NCBI GenBank assembly: GCA_036426205.1
Contig: CM071569.1
Location: 5,272,876-5,336,875 of the forward strand
Direction of reading: 5' to 3'
Source of the DNA: Ascaphus truei
Lineage: Eukaryota; Chordata; Amphibia; Anura; Ascaphidae
Length of the DNA: 64,000 nucleotides
Positions 24,031-35,203 of the stretch are shown here, piece by piece (within the stretch, counting starts at the first letter, position 1; each line of letters starts with the position of its first letter). Under the pieces are notes generated by a model that was not told where the DNA came from, ran no database searches, and worked only from the letters and a program-made list of their open reading frames with translations. The position numbers and the translations under genes are program-made.

Positions 24031-24739
24031 AAGAAATACAAGCGTGTTGACCTTGATTCCATCAGTCTTCACCTTGAAGGTGAGTCTTCCCTGAATAAAG
24101 AGCCCAGTCATCGGATCAAGACAGAATACCTGACACCTGCTGCAATAACATGTCATCACTCATGGGAAAGTCTCACATGGGCCGGATAATGTGCCTGGGG
24201 CTCATGCATGACTTACCCCTACAATGGAAAGACTTTCATTAAAGAACAGAAGCTGGCCAAGCATTTCTGCCTCATCAAGGTGACACGTCCGAAAGAGACG
24301 CTTATGTAAACCTAACCTCCCCTTCCTTCCCAGATCTTGGGCTATTTATTCTTGTACCTTCATTGTTCTGTGTAGTGATACTGAGATGATGTAGCTAGTT
24401 GATATATTTATCAAAATGTCATATGAAATTAATTTTATTGCGATTGAAGTTTAAGGAGGCCCTGCAATAAATGTTTGTTTTTTTTTAATCAATATTTCTC
24501 CCAAATAGAAAACTGGAGACATTCAAGTAGGCAAACAGCATGCGAAAGTAAAGTAAATGCAGTTTACAGAGGTTTCTTCTGCATGGGTCAGCACAATTCT
24601 GGGGACAAAAATATTTCCCCAGGTGCATCAATTTAAATTAAAAAAAATTATTTGATAAATCTGGTGCAGTGTTGGCCCTGTAATTGCACCAGCTCTGCCT
24701 TGATAAATATGATCCAATGTGTCTCAGTAGAGACGTATG

Positions 24740-25390
24740 TATATCTTTATTTATATACATGGTAGCGCCCACAGAGTTTTCAGCGCTTTACAGTACAAAG
24801 AGACAATACAGTACAGGTAATTATAATAATAATAATAATAATACAATACGTGCAACAAAGTCAGACAATAGGAAAGGCAATCCCTGTTCTGGAGAGCTTA
24901 CAATCTAAGTGGAATGTTGGGAGATGTAAAGGGGCAGCAGGTTAGGGAATAATTGCAGTAGATGGCAGTGCTTGCCCACAATGGTTGGTAGGAGCGACTG
25001 TGGGTGTGGGGCAGGAGCCATTAGGCTGCTAGGCGATTGGAATCCTTCCTTTAAGTGGTGGGTTTTAAGGTTTATCTTGAAGGTGGGCAGACAGGGTGCT
25101 TGAGTGTGAGGGTGCTCCACTGGTAAGTTACAGCGAGGAAAAGGGTTTGAGGGGTGAGAGCAGTAGAGATGAAAGGGGTGGAGAGGAGACAGTTATGGAT
25201 AGAGCGCAGGAGACAAACGGGGGCATAACGGGAGATCAGAGCTTCTATGGAAGAAGGAGCCGATGAGTGGAGAGCCTTCAATGTAAGGAGAAGAACTTTT
25301 ACTGTAGGTGATCCGAAATTTGATGGGAAGTCAGGAGAGGGATTTAAGAAGGAAATGAGCAGAGACTGTTTTGGGAGAAAGTGAAATTAT
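24740..25390 (-). mobile_element. L2-like LINE 3' end (ORF2 C-terminus plus tail)
   Basis: Read on the minus strand, the left-going sequence encodes the C-terminal part of an L2-type ORF2. A frame at 25,281-25,072 contains LHSSAPSSIEALISRYAPV, and the next at 25,120-24,905 contains FKINLKTHHLKEGFQSPSSL, both typical of the region after the reverse transcriptase domain. A frame change separates them. The 3' untranslated part follows, with TTAGATTGTAAGCTCTCC, an ATT microsatellite and GTAAAGCGCTGAAA. The element is 5'-truncated and dead. Confidence 0.8.
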
Positions 25391-26718
25391 TCTAGCAGCT
25401 GAATTGTGGATAGTATGAATGTACCCTGTTTTACATTCCTGAAAATGTCAGAAATCTTACTCTGAACATATTGATGTTTAGTGGTCGAAAACAGCATTCC
25501 AGAAAATCTGACTAATGACACTACAATATATATTAGGTTTTTGAGCAGATTGCAGGTGCGTGACAACTTTTTGAGTGAATTATAAAGCAAATCCCCTCCC
25601 CGATAATTATGTCGTACACTATCTGAACCAGAGGGTCCCTAGAGCCGAACCACAATATTTACAGCTCATAAAGCTTTTTATCTGATAGTAAGCAAAGATT
25701 CCATTCAATATGCCCATCGGGATTACGCCAATGACGTCACACCTTTCTTTTGTCCACAAGATGCTTGCCATATTGATTAAAAGCCTCAATTCTTGGGAAC
25801 CATGTGTCCCTAGAGTGAGAAATAGCATGCATCAACCTCAGATGTTAATAAATAAAATATCAAGCAGCATGGATTGGTGCTTTAAGCAGAAAATCAGTTT
25901 GTTGGGATTGTTTGCAGCTATTGTCTGACTTGCGTGCATTTCATGCAGTGCAGGTATTTACTACTCACTGCAGCGATACAACTATTGTTATTATCATTTG
26001 TTTACAATGTCCCTACTGTACATGTCCTGCAACACAGTACCATGGGGTGAACGACAATAGTAAGTATAATAAATCGGTTACCACGATAACCCAATAGAGC
26101 AGGTGTCTGCTCCAGGGTACCTGCAATCAATGAGATGCACAAATGTTTCACACATCTTTGGTCTCAGCATATGGGCTCCAGTGAAACAAAAAAATGTTCC
26201 CAGTGTAATAGCTGCTGCAGTAAACTCATGAAGCCTTCTTCAGTCCCAAAGGGGTTAACAGCACATCATTCGGAATGAAGAGGCTTTTGAATGGAACATG
26301 AACTCTGATTAAATGTAAACACTGATATAAGGAGAGGCTGGATGGAGCAAGTGTTCCAGTAGAAGATGAATGCTAATTAATCACGAGCCATAAATGTAAC
26401 AAGAAACCTACTAAATCATGATATCTGATAGCTTATCATTTGATAGTTTGTAAGCCTTGGGATTATCAGCGAGCACACTTGTTCCATTCCAGTGAGATAT
26501 GTATGCTAGTCTGTTCTCATCACACGTAACACTGTGAGACCATACGGATAGATAAACTCCTCTGCAACTTCATGCACAAGACAAGAGAATCTTCTGTTTT
26601 CAAAAACATTTATGGAGGACATAGAGGATCAATACAAGGGATCTTGGGGGGCCCTGGTTTACGTAGGGTGAGAAAAACCCTGGTTTAAGTAGGGTGAGAA
26701 AAATGATGCTTTCCTAGG

Positions 26719-27065
26719 TAGGGTTGCCAGGTGGCTTCTCTAAAAATACTGGACACAATGGTGAAAGGTGCGATGCACTCGAGACACACACACACACACT
26801 TCCGTACTATTTCCTCCTCCCTTTGGCCCCACCATCAGGCTCCTGGCACCTCCTCCTGATTGGCTCCAGTTGCTGGGTAATGCAGCCAATCAGGATGGAG
26901 GAAGCTGCCCAGCCCCCATAGCAACAGCCCTGCCACCCCCCAAGCCGGTCAGGTCACTACATCCAGAGAGGTGATACCGGACACATGTCCAGTAATACCT
27001 TTAATTTTTTACTGGGCAGAGTGTCGAAATACAGTCCGGTTAAATACTAGACACCTGGCAACCCT
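26719..27065. mobile_element. hAT element (TAGGGTTGCC family), block copy 2
   Basis: The ends are TAGGGTTGCCAGGTGG and CACCTGGCAACCCTG. The interior matches the element at 49,070-49,473 in the opposite direction, sharing CCTGATTGGCT, GGTAATGCAGCCAATCAG and an AC microsatellite. Flanks do not show a clean duplication here, but the relative at 49,070 has one. Confidence 0.75.
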
Positions 27066-27261
27066 GCAATGTGTACAGACAGGATCAGATGCACCAACAA
27101 ACCCTCTTGCTGTTGCAGCTTCAATAGCAGGATACACAGACCTCTGAGCTCACAGTCAAGACTTTAGACCGAGGCAGCTGCAATTAGCCAAAGGAGATTT
27201 GTGCTAGGAGAGGCGCGATAGATTCTAAGCTATTATCTAATACAACTAATAAGTGTCATAA

Positions 27262-27676
27262 TTAGGGTGACCAGATTTTCAAAAGTAGAAACTTGGGCAC
27301 ATTACAAAACAAATGACATCAGTTAAAAGTTAAGTTTATAATGGCATTTGTCAAATAGCGTCCCCATTGATGCGGTATTATTGCTTTATTTCAGTTTTCT
27401 AACATAAAACAAACTCTCGTTTGTAGCAAAATGACGGTTTGGTTTATATGAATAAATCTTTTAATTAGAGTTTACCAATCTATAAATATTTAAAATATTT
27501 ACTCTTTCATATGATCGATCACATAAAAAAAACATGCAATGTCAATTTTGACGGTTTCAAGTGTTTTAAGTGAGTCCAAACAGCGGGAAGCGAAACATTT
27601 GGAACAAATTGTCGGGACACCGGGAGGTTCAATGAAAATCTGGGATTGTCCCGGCTAAATTGGGACGTATGGTTTA
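27262..27676. mobile_element. Probable miniature transposon (AGGGTGACC family)
   Basis: The left end TAGGGTGACCAG and the right end GGGACGTATGGT resemble the two halves of a common vertebrate hAT-like terminus (TAGGGTGACCATACGTCCC). The match is imperfect and no duplication was found. The copy-1 counterpart is 14,996-15,390. Confidence 0.35.
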
Positions 27677-27804
27677 ATGACATACAAAACAATTAATTGT
27701 TAATTCAGTCCTTTTGGGGGAAAAAGTAGAGGCAATAAGTACACATTGATATTCAGCGTTTCTCCAACTCTCCCTAGCAAAGAATTGAAATAAATTCTGT
27801 AGAA

Positions 27805-28045
27805 CAGGGGCGCTCAACTGCAGTCCTCAAGCCACGCCAACAGGTGAGGTTTTCAGGATATCCCTGCTTCAGCACAGGCGTCTCAATCATTCTCTGCTTC
27901 AGCACAGGTGGCTCAATCATTCTCTGTTTCAGCACATGTGGCTCAATTAGAGGCTCAGCCAGCCACCTGTGATGAAGCTGGGATATCCTGAAAACCTGAC
28001 TTGTTGTGGGGGGGGGGGGGGTTGAGGACTGGACAGGAGCCCCTG
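27805..28045. mobile_element. hAT foldback element with perfect 8-bp TSD
   Basis: The element begins CAGGGGCGCTCAACTG and ends GGAGCCCCTG. CTGTAGAA flanks it on both sides (27,797-27,804 and 28,046-28,053). Both arms carry the CAGGATATCCCTGCTTCAGC block in opposite directions. The left arm holds three tandem ~29-bp units. A poly-G run lies near 28,008-28,021. This copy identifies the whole foldback family as hAT-like. Confidence 0.9.
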
Positions 28046-29844
28046 CTGTAGAATGAAATCCTGTGGGCTGAACGTTAAAGTACCTTGGCTACCTCCTGTA
28101 TAGTGGGTGGTTAATATTGCGCTATATCCCTCCTGCCCTAGTACTAGCTACAGTACACCTTACTGCTACAATGGTTTAGTCTCATGTAGGGAGTGGCTCT
28201 ACAGTTAGTCTGGGGGGAGAATGTCACGGCTTAGGTTCCCCACCGGTGGGAACATTATCTGATATTCTATCACAAGCGTAACAATGTCCATCTATGGACT
28301 GAGCCTATACTAAACTCTGAGTAAAAAAAATGCCGACACCCAAATGCTCAGAACCTCTGAACATCACACGGAGACTTGAAATCATTAAGCAAAGCAGAAA
28401 TCTTCTACTTCCAGACATTGCCATGCTCCTGTGTTTACAGCATGTGATGTGTACATGTGGGGTAGTGTATAGAAACTGTTTGAAATATCTAGTTTGGTAC
28501 TGTAAGCAAACGGACTGATCACAGGATAATGTTGGAATTGGGTCACCTCTGCCAGGAAAGTGCAGGCTGATATCATTCTGACGAGAAGTCCAACAAAGAA
28601 GTTATTATCAGGCAGTGAACAGGATATGAAAGGAGGGGGGAAGTGGGGGGGGGGGGGGAACAGTATAGAACATATAGATTTACCAAAATGTTCCCTCACG
28701 CGAATATGCTTATCTTCATGTTCAGCCTTCTGTTCTCGCCCCAAATATGAGTATTTTGCCTTGTATAGCAATACTGTCTATCACCGTATAATTGACCTCC
28801 TAAACCTCATTCTCACAGAGAACAGCCCGTAAAAGAGCATTTGGAGAGTTTTAACATTTATGCCCACAGCTCCAACACTTGCATTATTCTTAGGATTAAG
28901 TGGCAGTGCTGGTACAGAGTATCCCAGTACCTCTCACAAAGAGGAGAGCAAACTCTGCTACCTCTAATTCCTCTTAACACTCTCTTCACTGCTCAGGTTA
29001 ACATATTCAACCAATGATAATAATAAGCCTATCGTATTTCTTATATAGTCCTGACAATGTAGATATTATACAGAGCTGTATTCAGAATTTTGCAGGGACA
29101 GTGAGTAGAGCTTACAAGCTAGTTATTTATTTTTCTTTGATACATACAGTGTGGAGCAATGGTTTATCCTCAGAATTTCCCCATTTTTGCCTAGATACAT
29201 TTGCCCCATTGTTCTTATGTATATGCATGTATGTACCACTAAGCTACTTTCTTAGCCCCTGTGGTACATACAGTAGATTTTCTCTTGGTAATCTAAAAAG
29301 TCATTGAAAATCTGTATCACCGAGTGCCTCTTTATACATGCTATATGCTTATCTATGCAAGATACAGCAGGGGCTACGTATCTTTTGCTCCAATATTTTC
29401 ATTAAAAGAATATGGCCCAAAAGAGTCTTAGCAGGGAGAAGGGCGATGGTTCAATGTGAAGATAAGCGAAAGGGAATGTCCTCAAACTATGGAGAAAGGA
29501 GCGTTTTAATACTGAAGATATTACTGCCCTACATGGGCTATGGCAGAGAGATAAAGGTGACATGGCCACTAGGGAATATTGGCTAGACACACAGATGTAG
29601 CCAGGCTTACTGTCCCTGTGACCGAGGCGGTGTGCGAGATTATTGCCATGCGAGCACTTTGTGGTCAGCGGTTCGGCGACGGTCATCCGGCATAATTATT
29701 TGTGCAGTTATTTATGTCATTGCAGTTCAGTATGTGTGTCCGGCAGGTGTGGCTTCTATGTTACTCAGTAGACATAAGGGGGCCGCAAATTGAAAATAAA
29801 TAAAAGCGGGGATTTACACTTATTTTTTTGTGACACCCAAAACC

Positions 29845-30037
29845 GTACAGTAAGTCTTGCTACATCGGTAGGGTAAAGCTTCTGAAAATCCTTTATATGG
29901 TGCAATTTGTGTCTCCTCCAAACGTTTTATAGGAGTAGTTCCTGTGTTACCAGGACCAATGGAACCTGTTGGAAAATATGTGGGCAGAAGGCTGATTTCT
30001 AGCATCTCTTTCCTCAACATTGATGTCTTCTGGAGGT
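29845..30037 (-). other. Exon-like open segment, minus strand (doubtful)
   Basis: A plausible 3' splice site (TTTCATTATCTGCAG on the minus strand) precedes about 190 bases open in one frame, containing LLPTYFPTGSIGPGNTGTTP and KGFSEALPYRC. The composition is more protein-like than other frames nearby. I do not recognise the protein and see no strong donor. The copy-1 counterpart (about 17,475-17,665) is identical over ~155 bases, but equally long identical stretches occur in dead LINE sequence between the block copies, so this is not evidence of selection. Confidence 0.15.
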
Positions 30038-30435
30038 CTGCAGATAATGAAATACAAAAACATTGTCAAAATCAGAGTGTGCTCATGCGACAGAATTCAA
30101 AATAACTATGTAATCAACTCGTTTGCGGCTCAAAGTGAAAAGGTGCATTCCTGGAAGGAAACATCAAACCACTTGCAGGAAAAACAGCAATGGGTGAAGC
30201 TATGGTGACTGAGTCTGCTTTAGAATTCAGCAACAAAATGCTTAGTGTGATTACCTGTTAACTGATATGATGAAGAGCATAATATACCCTCTTCACCTTC
30301 AAAATTGTGTAGAACTACTGTAGTTACAAAAAATGCAAAAAAATGCAAAAAGCATTGCACTGCCCAGGGAGCAAGGGGGTATAAAAATGAAAAAAAAAAT
30401 GTATTGTCTATCCAACATTACAAAAAGGAGGTGTA

Positions 30436-30476
30436 GAGCCTCCTACGCGTTTCACACGACAAGGTGCTTTATCAAG
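30436..30476 (-). repeat. Penelope-tail-like motif on minus strand
   Basis: The minus strand reads CTTGATAAAGCACCTTGTCG, then TGTGAAACGCGTAGGAGG. TTGATAA and GAAAC sit where a hammerhead ribozyme has CTGATGA and GAAA, with a short GCAC/GTGT stem between. The counterpart is at about 18,050-18,110. It is too degenerate to be active. Confidence 0.3.
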
Positions 30477-31929
30477 CAGTGTAAATTCCAGAACTGTTGG
30501 AGCACCCACTACCTTCATATCTTGAATAGAACTACTGTACAGTTACATTGATTCTGCAAAATACATATGTATTTTATGTTTACAAACTGAAAAGATATAT
30601 ATTCACATACACACATACTCTAGAGATCATCACACAAGTAATTTGTTAAATCACAGAATGGCCAATGAGTATAACCTTAGGTAAATAAGACATTATTCTG
30701 TGGTCAGTACGTTTGCTTTCAGTACCAAACTAGATATTTCAAACAGTTTCTATACACTACCCCACATGTACACATCGCATGCTGTAAACACAGGAGCATG
30801 GCAATTTCTGTAAGTAGAAGATTTCTGCTTTGCTTAGTGATTTCAAGTCTCTGTGTGATGCTCAGAGGTTCTGAGCATTTGGAATGTGCTGTGGTGTCGG
30901 CATTTGTTTTACTCCTCAGAGTTTAGTATAGGCTCAGTCCAAAGATGGACATTGTTACGCTTGTGATAGAATATCAGATAATGTTCCCACCGGTGGTGTA
31001 CCTAAGCCATGACATTCTCCCCCTAGACTAACTGTAGAGCCACTCCCTATATGAGACTAAACCATTGTAGCAGTAAGGTGTACTGTAGCTAGTACTAGGG
31101 CAGGAGGGGTGACAGAGTCAGGAATAGGGAAGTCAAAGTAGCACAACATTAACCACCAAGTTTAGCCAAGTTTAGGCCTAGGTCCCATCCACAACGCTCA
31201 CTTTTCATAGGCCTGTGAGCAAAAGGGGACCTGAATAGACCAGCCCCTGCTCCTTCAGATGTGTCTTTTGACCATACTCTGTGCATCAACCTTCCACCAT
31301 TCTCCTCGACACCCCTAAATCGGAGTTCCAAAATCCCCACGTTCGGCACAGTTATTGTTGACCATTATTGAATGTCTGATCATTTTATATAATTCCTATT
31401 TTCATTGCAAAACCTTCCATGCACCATACTTCCCATACCAGTCATTACAGTAGTATGCAGTATTATCTGCTTCTGTCAATTGCAACATAAGGTTTGGGTG
31501 AGTAACAATGACCAAGAGATACTCGTACAGGATAAAAACAGATTACTCATCCAGGTTCAGATCCACAGAAGGGTGCTATAAATGGGAGAAAAGATGTGCC
31601 AAAGCTTAGCACCCTTTTTGTGAATCTGAGTCTCAGATGCTCTGAAGTCACCTTTGGCAGCATTTTCAAAATGCTTAAATATACTGTGCAGTGGAAAACA
31701 TTACACAAGCAAAGGATTCTGGGTATGAGCAGGCAAGCGAGTACACAAGGTGGAGACTACATCTTAAATAATAATGCACCACTCATTAATAACCAGGAAG
31801 GCAGAGAATCAAATTGTTATTTCAGAAAGATTAATCAGCACAGAAAACATATGATACATAACGAAAGGCGAGCACCCAGACTTAATGAATACTTCGTCTA
31901 CATAAGATATGCCCCAGATTCGAAATTAC

Positions 31930-32300
31930 ATTTGTTTAGGCCAATGTCGTTTCATAAATCATAGCACGTTTTAATAAATATTTATCTTGTTTTAATCAAC
32001 ATCGCCCTGCTTTTAAAGAGCCACAGTGTTTAATAGCACTCTGCGATGTTTATTAAATCTGACTTACATGTATAAACTAATCAATGAATCCTTATTTATT
32101 TGGGGTATGCAGCATGCCGGCAGCAACTACATCGTTTTGGCGAGATTTAATTAAGATTAAGGTTCCTTCTTGACTTTGGATTTTGAAATGATTGTAAGGT
32201 CAGCATTAAGAACGAAGAAACGGCTGCTAAATTTGGGCTAAAAAAAATAGTAGCGCGTTTACAGCATATGAATGCAAATTAAATGATTGGTTGTCTGGGT
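31930..32300. other. Possible conserved non-coding element
   Basis: About 370 bases free of recognisable repeats and rich in homeodomain- and POU-type motifs, such as TTTAATTAAGATTAA near 32,147 and ATGAATGCAAATTAAATGA near 32,268. The counterpart is 19,510-19,870. Texture alone suggests regulatory DNA. Confidence 0.25.
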
Positions 32301-32397
32301 GAGCAACTGAATAGACCTTAGTCTGTTTATATACTGAGTTTCATGTCAAGTTTAGGACTATTTGCATAAGCAGATAAGGCTATTTGTTAGGTTAGGT

Positions 32398-32745
32398 CAG
32401 GGATGCGCAAACTAGGGGGCGCGGCGGTTCCACAGCCCTTGCGCTCTTCCCCGAGACATGTAAATTAAATGCCGGGGGAGGCGCGGGGCCCCTGCATCTT
32501 CCCTTACCTGCTCTCAGCCGGCTCTTCGGTGATGTGTCGCCGTGACAATGTGGCGTCATCGTGACATCATATGACACGTGGAGCCCGAGAGCAGATAAAG
32601 AGGGGAGCCCCTGTGGTAGCTTGGTGTGGTAGCTACTTAGTGTAGTTTCGACAGAGCCACTGATTGAGCCACCTGTGCTGAAGCAGGGATATCCTGAAAA
32701 CCCGACCTGTTGGTGTCCCTTGAGGACTGGAGTTGGACGCCCCTG
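32398..32745. mobile_element. hAT element with two different family ends
   Basis: It starts CAGGGATGCGCAAACT, as in the 21,528 family, and ends GAGTTGGACGCCCCTG, as in the foldback family. Flanks GGTTAGGT (32,390-32,397) and GGTTGGGT (32,746-32,753) match at 7 of 8 positions, supporting a single 348-bp insertion. In block copy 1 the same element starts at 19,972 but is cut at 20,172 by the GT tract. Confidence 0.65.
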
Positions 32746-32753
32746 GGTTGGGT

Positions 32754-35096
32754 GCATAAAAGAATGAATACAGTATCTAGCATACTGTACTTTGCTAACA
32801 TCCCGTTACAGTTATTGCGACATTGGAACAAACCCTGAGCTCATGCTGATTTTAGAGGCTTTCGCCCCTGTGTCACTTGCTGTAACATTCACAAACTTAT
32901 AAAAGTTTCAAAAACCACATAATAGCCCCAGAAAATGTTTAAGCGCAATACCACGCATCCTCAGGTTATAAATACCTTGGTTATTAATACCTGATATGTT
33001 TTACACTAGCTTAATTAAACAGAATCATGCCTTTTTGCTTCGCTATGCAAGTTTATGGGGCTTCCAGATGGGGGCAAGGCCTACGTCCAATTTATCAAAG
33101 AAAAAATCCCATTGTTTTAAATTGGATTCCTTTTTCTTTGATAAATGAAGTGTATTTTTGTACCGGTTTTGCTCTAGTTTTGCAGCCAGGAGAAATTGAT
33201 AAATTGACCCCTATTTCACTTACGGGTTTAATTGTGAATGTTTGGTAGCCGCAATACCAAAGTTCCAACATACCAATAATGCGTTATCCCATTTTACTGC
33301 CAGTTGGGTTGGCTTAGGGTACGTTATAAGGATGGGCAGGTTCACAGCTACTTTGCGAAATTCCGAGGTCGTTCAGACGTTCCAGACGAATTTAGGAACC
33401 CGTTTTGTAATCCAAATGAAATTCGCAGCAAAAGAAAAGTGCGTGCTCAGATTTTTTTTGTTTTTGTTTTTTATTAAAAAAAACGGGCAAACTTTTGGAT
33501 TTGCTCATTAAAAACCTGTTAACTTTTGCAAATTCAAATTTAGCATTTAAAAAAAAAAAAAGCTAATTTTTAATTTTTCCTTTGAGTAATCTAGTGCAAT
33601 TCTTTTGCACGGACTTGCAGGGGGAAAACTTTGGGACATACCCCCTATTGTTTCAGAATGAGTATTATTATTTTTTAATCATTCAGCAGATTTTGATTTG
33701 GAGAAATACTAATGTGAAATAAAATAATTGGATAGAGTTTGTGGTCAATTTAAGTTGGGTTTTTTTTTTGGGGGGGGGGGTTGTTTGTGTTTTCTCTTTC
33801 CACAGGCCAAACGTTTTGACATCACCTTTCTGCCATCATAACTTAGATCTGCCAGAAGTTGCCACCAAATCAGTCCAGCTTCCATCTTGGAATAAATTGT
33901 TTGTTTTTGAAGTGATTAAAAAAAACAATGAAACAGTACATCTCATCGACCGGATTCTTGATACAAAACATTAATTGTGTTATTTTGTAACTTGTACGAA
34001 ATTTTCAGACAATTGGCTTTAACCGTTTCAGAAGAATGAAATAATTAAAATAAATTGGTATCCACGGTAACAAACAACGCAGTACTATAACAACCTGTAG
34101 CTTTGCTTTCACATCTTTGTGGCCTTGGTAAGTATTCTCTGCACAATAGGTTTTTGATGGGTTTTCCATGGTACCCACGGTACCCACGATGTCAGTATCA
34201 GTGTTCCCGCATCGCGGCCTCCGTGAGAATAATGAGTTCTGTGTGCTGTTTTTTTTTGTTTTTCCACTTTCGGACAGTTTGATGCGAATGAGATTCTTAC
34301 ATTGAGGTGTTTCGCAGTTGGTGATATATGAAACGTATTTCTTTTCAAGTTGCAATAATGTGAGAGTTGAGATTCGGTATTTACATTTGTTTTGACTTCA
34401 AAACCGTGCTTGATCGCTGCGACAGACAATAAACCGCCTTTCTGGACAACTCTGTTGTCGTTGCCTCGGTGGTCAGTGGAAACGAGGCTTATTTATACTC
34501 TTGTATAATAGCACACAATAGTGTAAGAATTACATTGGCCAAACATTACTGTTTTAACTGAAGTTTGACAATACTAAGACAATTTGATGACAAAATTCCC
34601 AAATTGATTCCGTGTTATAAATCTTTGTCCTATTCGTTTTAATCGCTCATCCAACGCAATATAAAATATAACGTTTTCCTGGTTAGGGAAAATGACTCAT
34701 TTGGGAGTTCTTTCAGAAATGCCATGTAGTTACAAAATATGTTAAATAACTGAGTGCTTTTACTTTTTGAACTCCAGTGTGATGATAGAGGTAATGTGGC
34801 CTTGGGGTAGCATTGCTTTTCACACAAAGCATAAACATATATTGTTGTACAGTATATGCTTACAGTAAATCACATCTGTAACGTAGACTTTAAATGATTT
34901 TCTTACCTCTCTCCTAATTCAAATAAGTACAGTATCATCACTGAAAAACATGAATAGGAGCCACTAGATCATTGCGATTTTAGCAAGAGCCAATTACACA
35001 GTGTAACACAATAGATTCCTCTGCAAGGAGTGGTCAAAACAAACCAACATTCGTCATTATTCTAAGAAAGGGGGGTGATTATGAGTCTGTGGGGAG
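32754..35096. other. Non-coding sequence, no defensible gene
   Basis: Mostly unique-looking AT-rich DNA. An old repeat fragment lies near 33,105-33,210 and homopolymer runs at about 33,548 and 33,763. A splice-acceptor-like TTTTCTCTTTCCACAG ends at 33,805 and is followed by 11 codons and a stop, with AATAAA at about 33,891. This could mimic a last exon but nothing connects to it. Confidence 0.4.
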
Positions 35097-35203
35097 AATC
35101 ATTCAATTGCAATAGTGCCGATCATGGCATTATCGAACGGAAACTCCCAATGGAACTTTCCATACGATAATGCCCCAATTAGCACTAGCGCAGTTGAATG
35201 AAT
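35097..35203. repeat. Small palindromic element
   Basis: The inner arms GGCATTATCG and CGATAATGCC are perfect complements. The outer arms ATTCAATTGC and GCAGTTGAAT are near-perfect. The ~107-bp unit could fold into one long hairpin and is probably a foldback MITE relic. Confidence 0.55.

Larger units (their letters stand above)
28085..31170. repeat. Pair of ~450-bp inverted arms around 2.15 kb
   Basis: The left arm (28,085-28,535) and right arm (30,691-31,170) are inverted copies. Landmarks such as CCCACCGGTGGGAA, TTATCTGATATTCTATCACA and GTAGCAGTAAGGTGTACTGT appear in one and as complements in the other, with small indels. The outer edges diverge gradually rather than ending in a sharp terminus. 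It could be a large TIR transposon, a pair of oppositely inserted copies of one repeat, or a remnant with inverted ends. The interior has no recognisable transposase or reverse transcriptase. Confidence 0.7.
20173..32603. repeat. 12-kb tandem block, copy 2 (cleaner)
   Basis: The second copy of the block. Target-site duplications and transposon termini are intact here, for example ATCTAAGT around 21,528-21,906 and CTGTAGAA around 27,805-28,045, and the C/T array keeps an exact 20-bp period. This marks it as the accurate version. It runs continuously into unique sequence at 32,604. Confidence 0.85.

Noticed and set aside
23743..24159. Minus-strand exon candidate with FCLDPMTGLFIQGRLTFKV
   Set aside because: Only about 25 codons look protein-like before the frame enters a low-complexity purine tract, and the two block copies differ by three indels within it.
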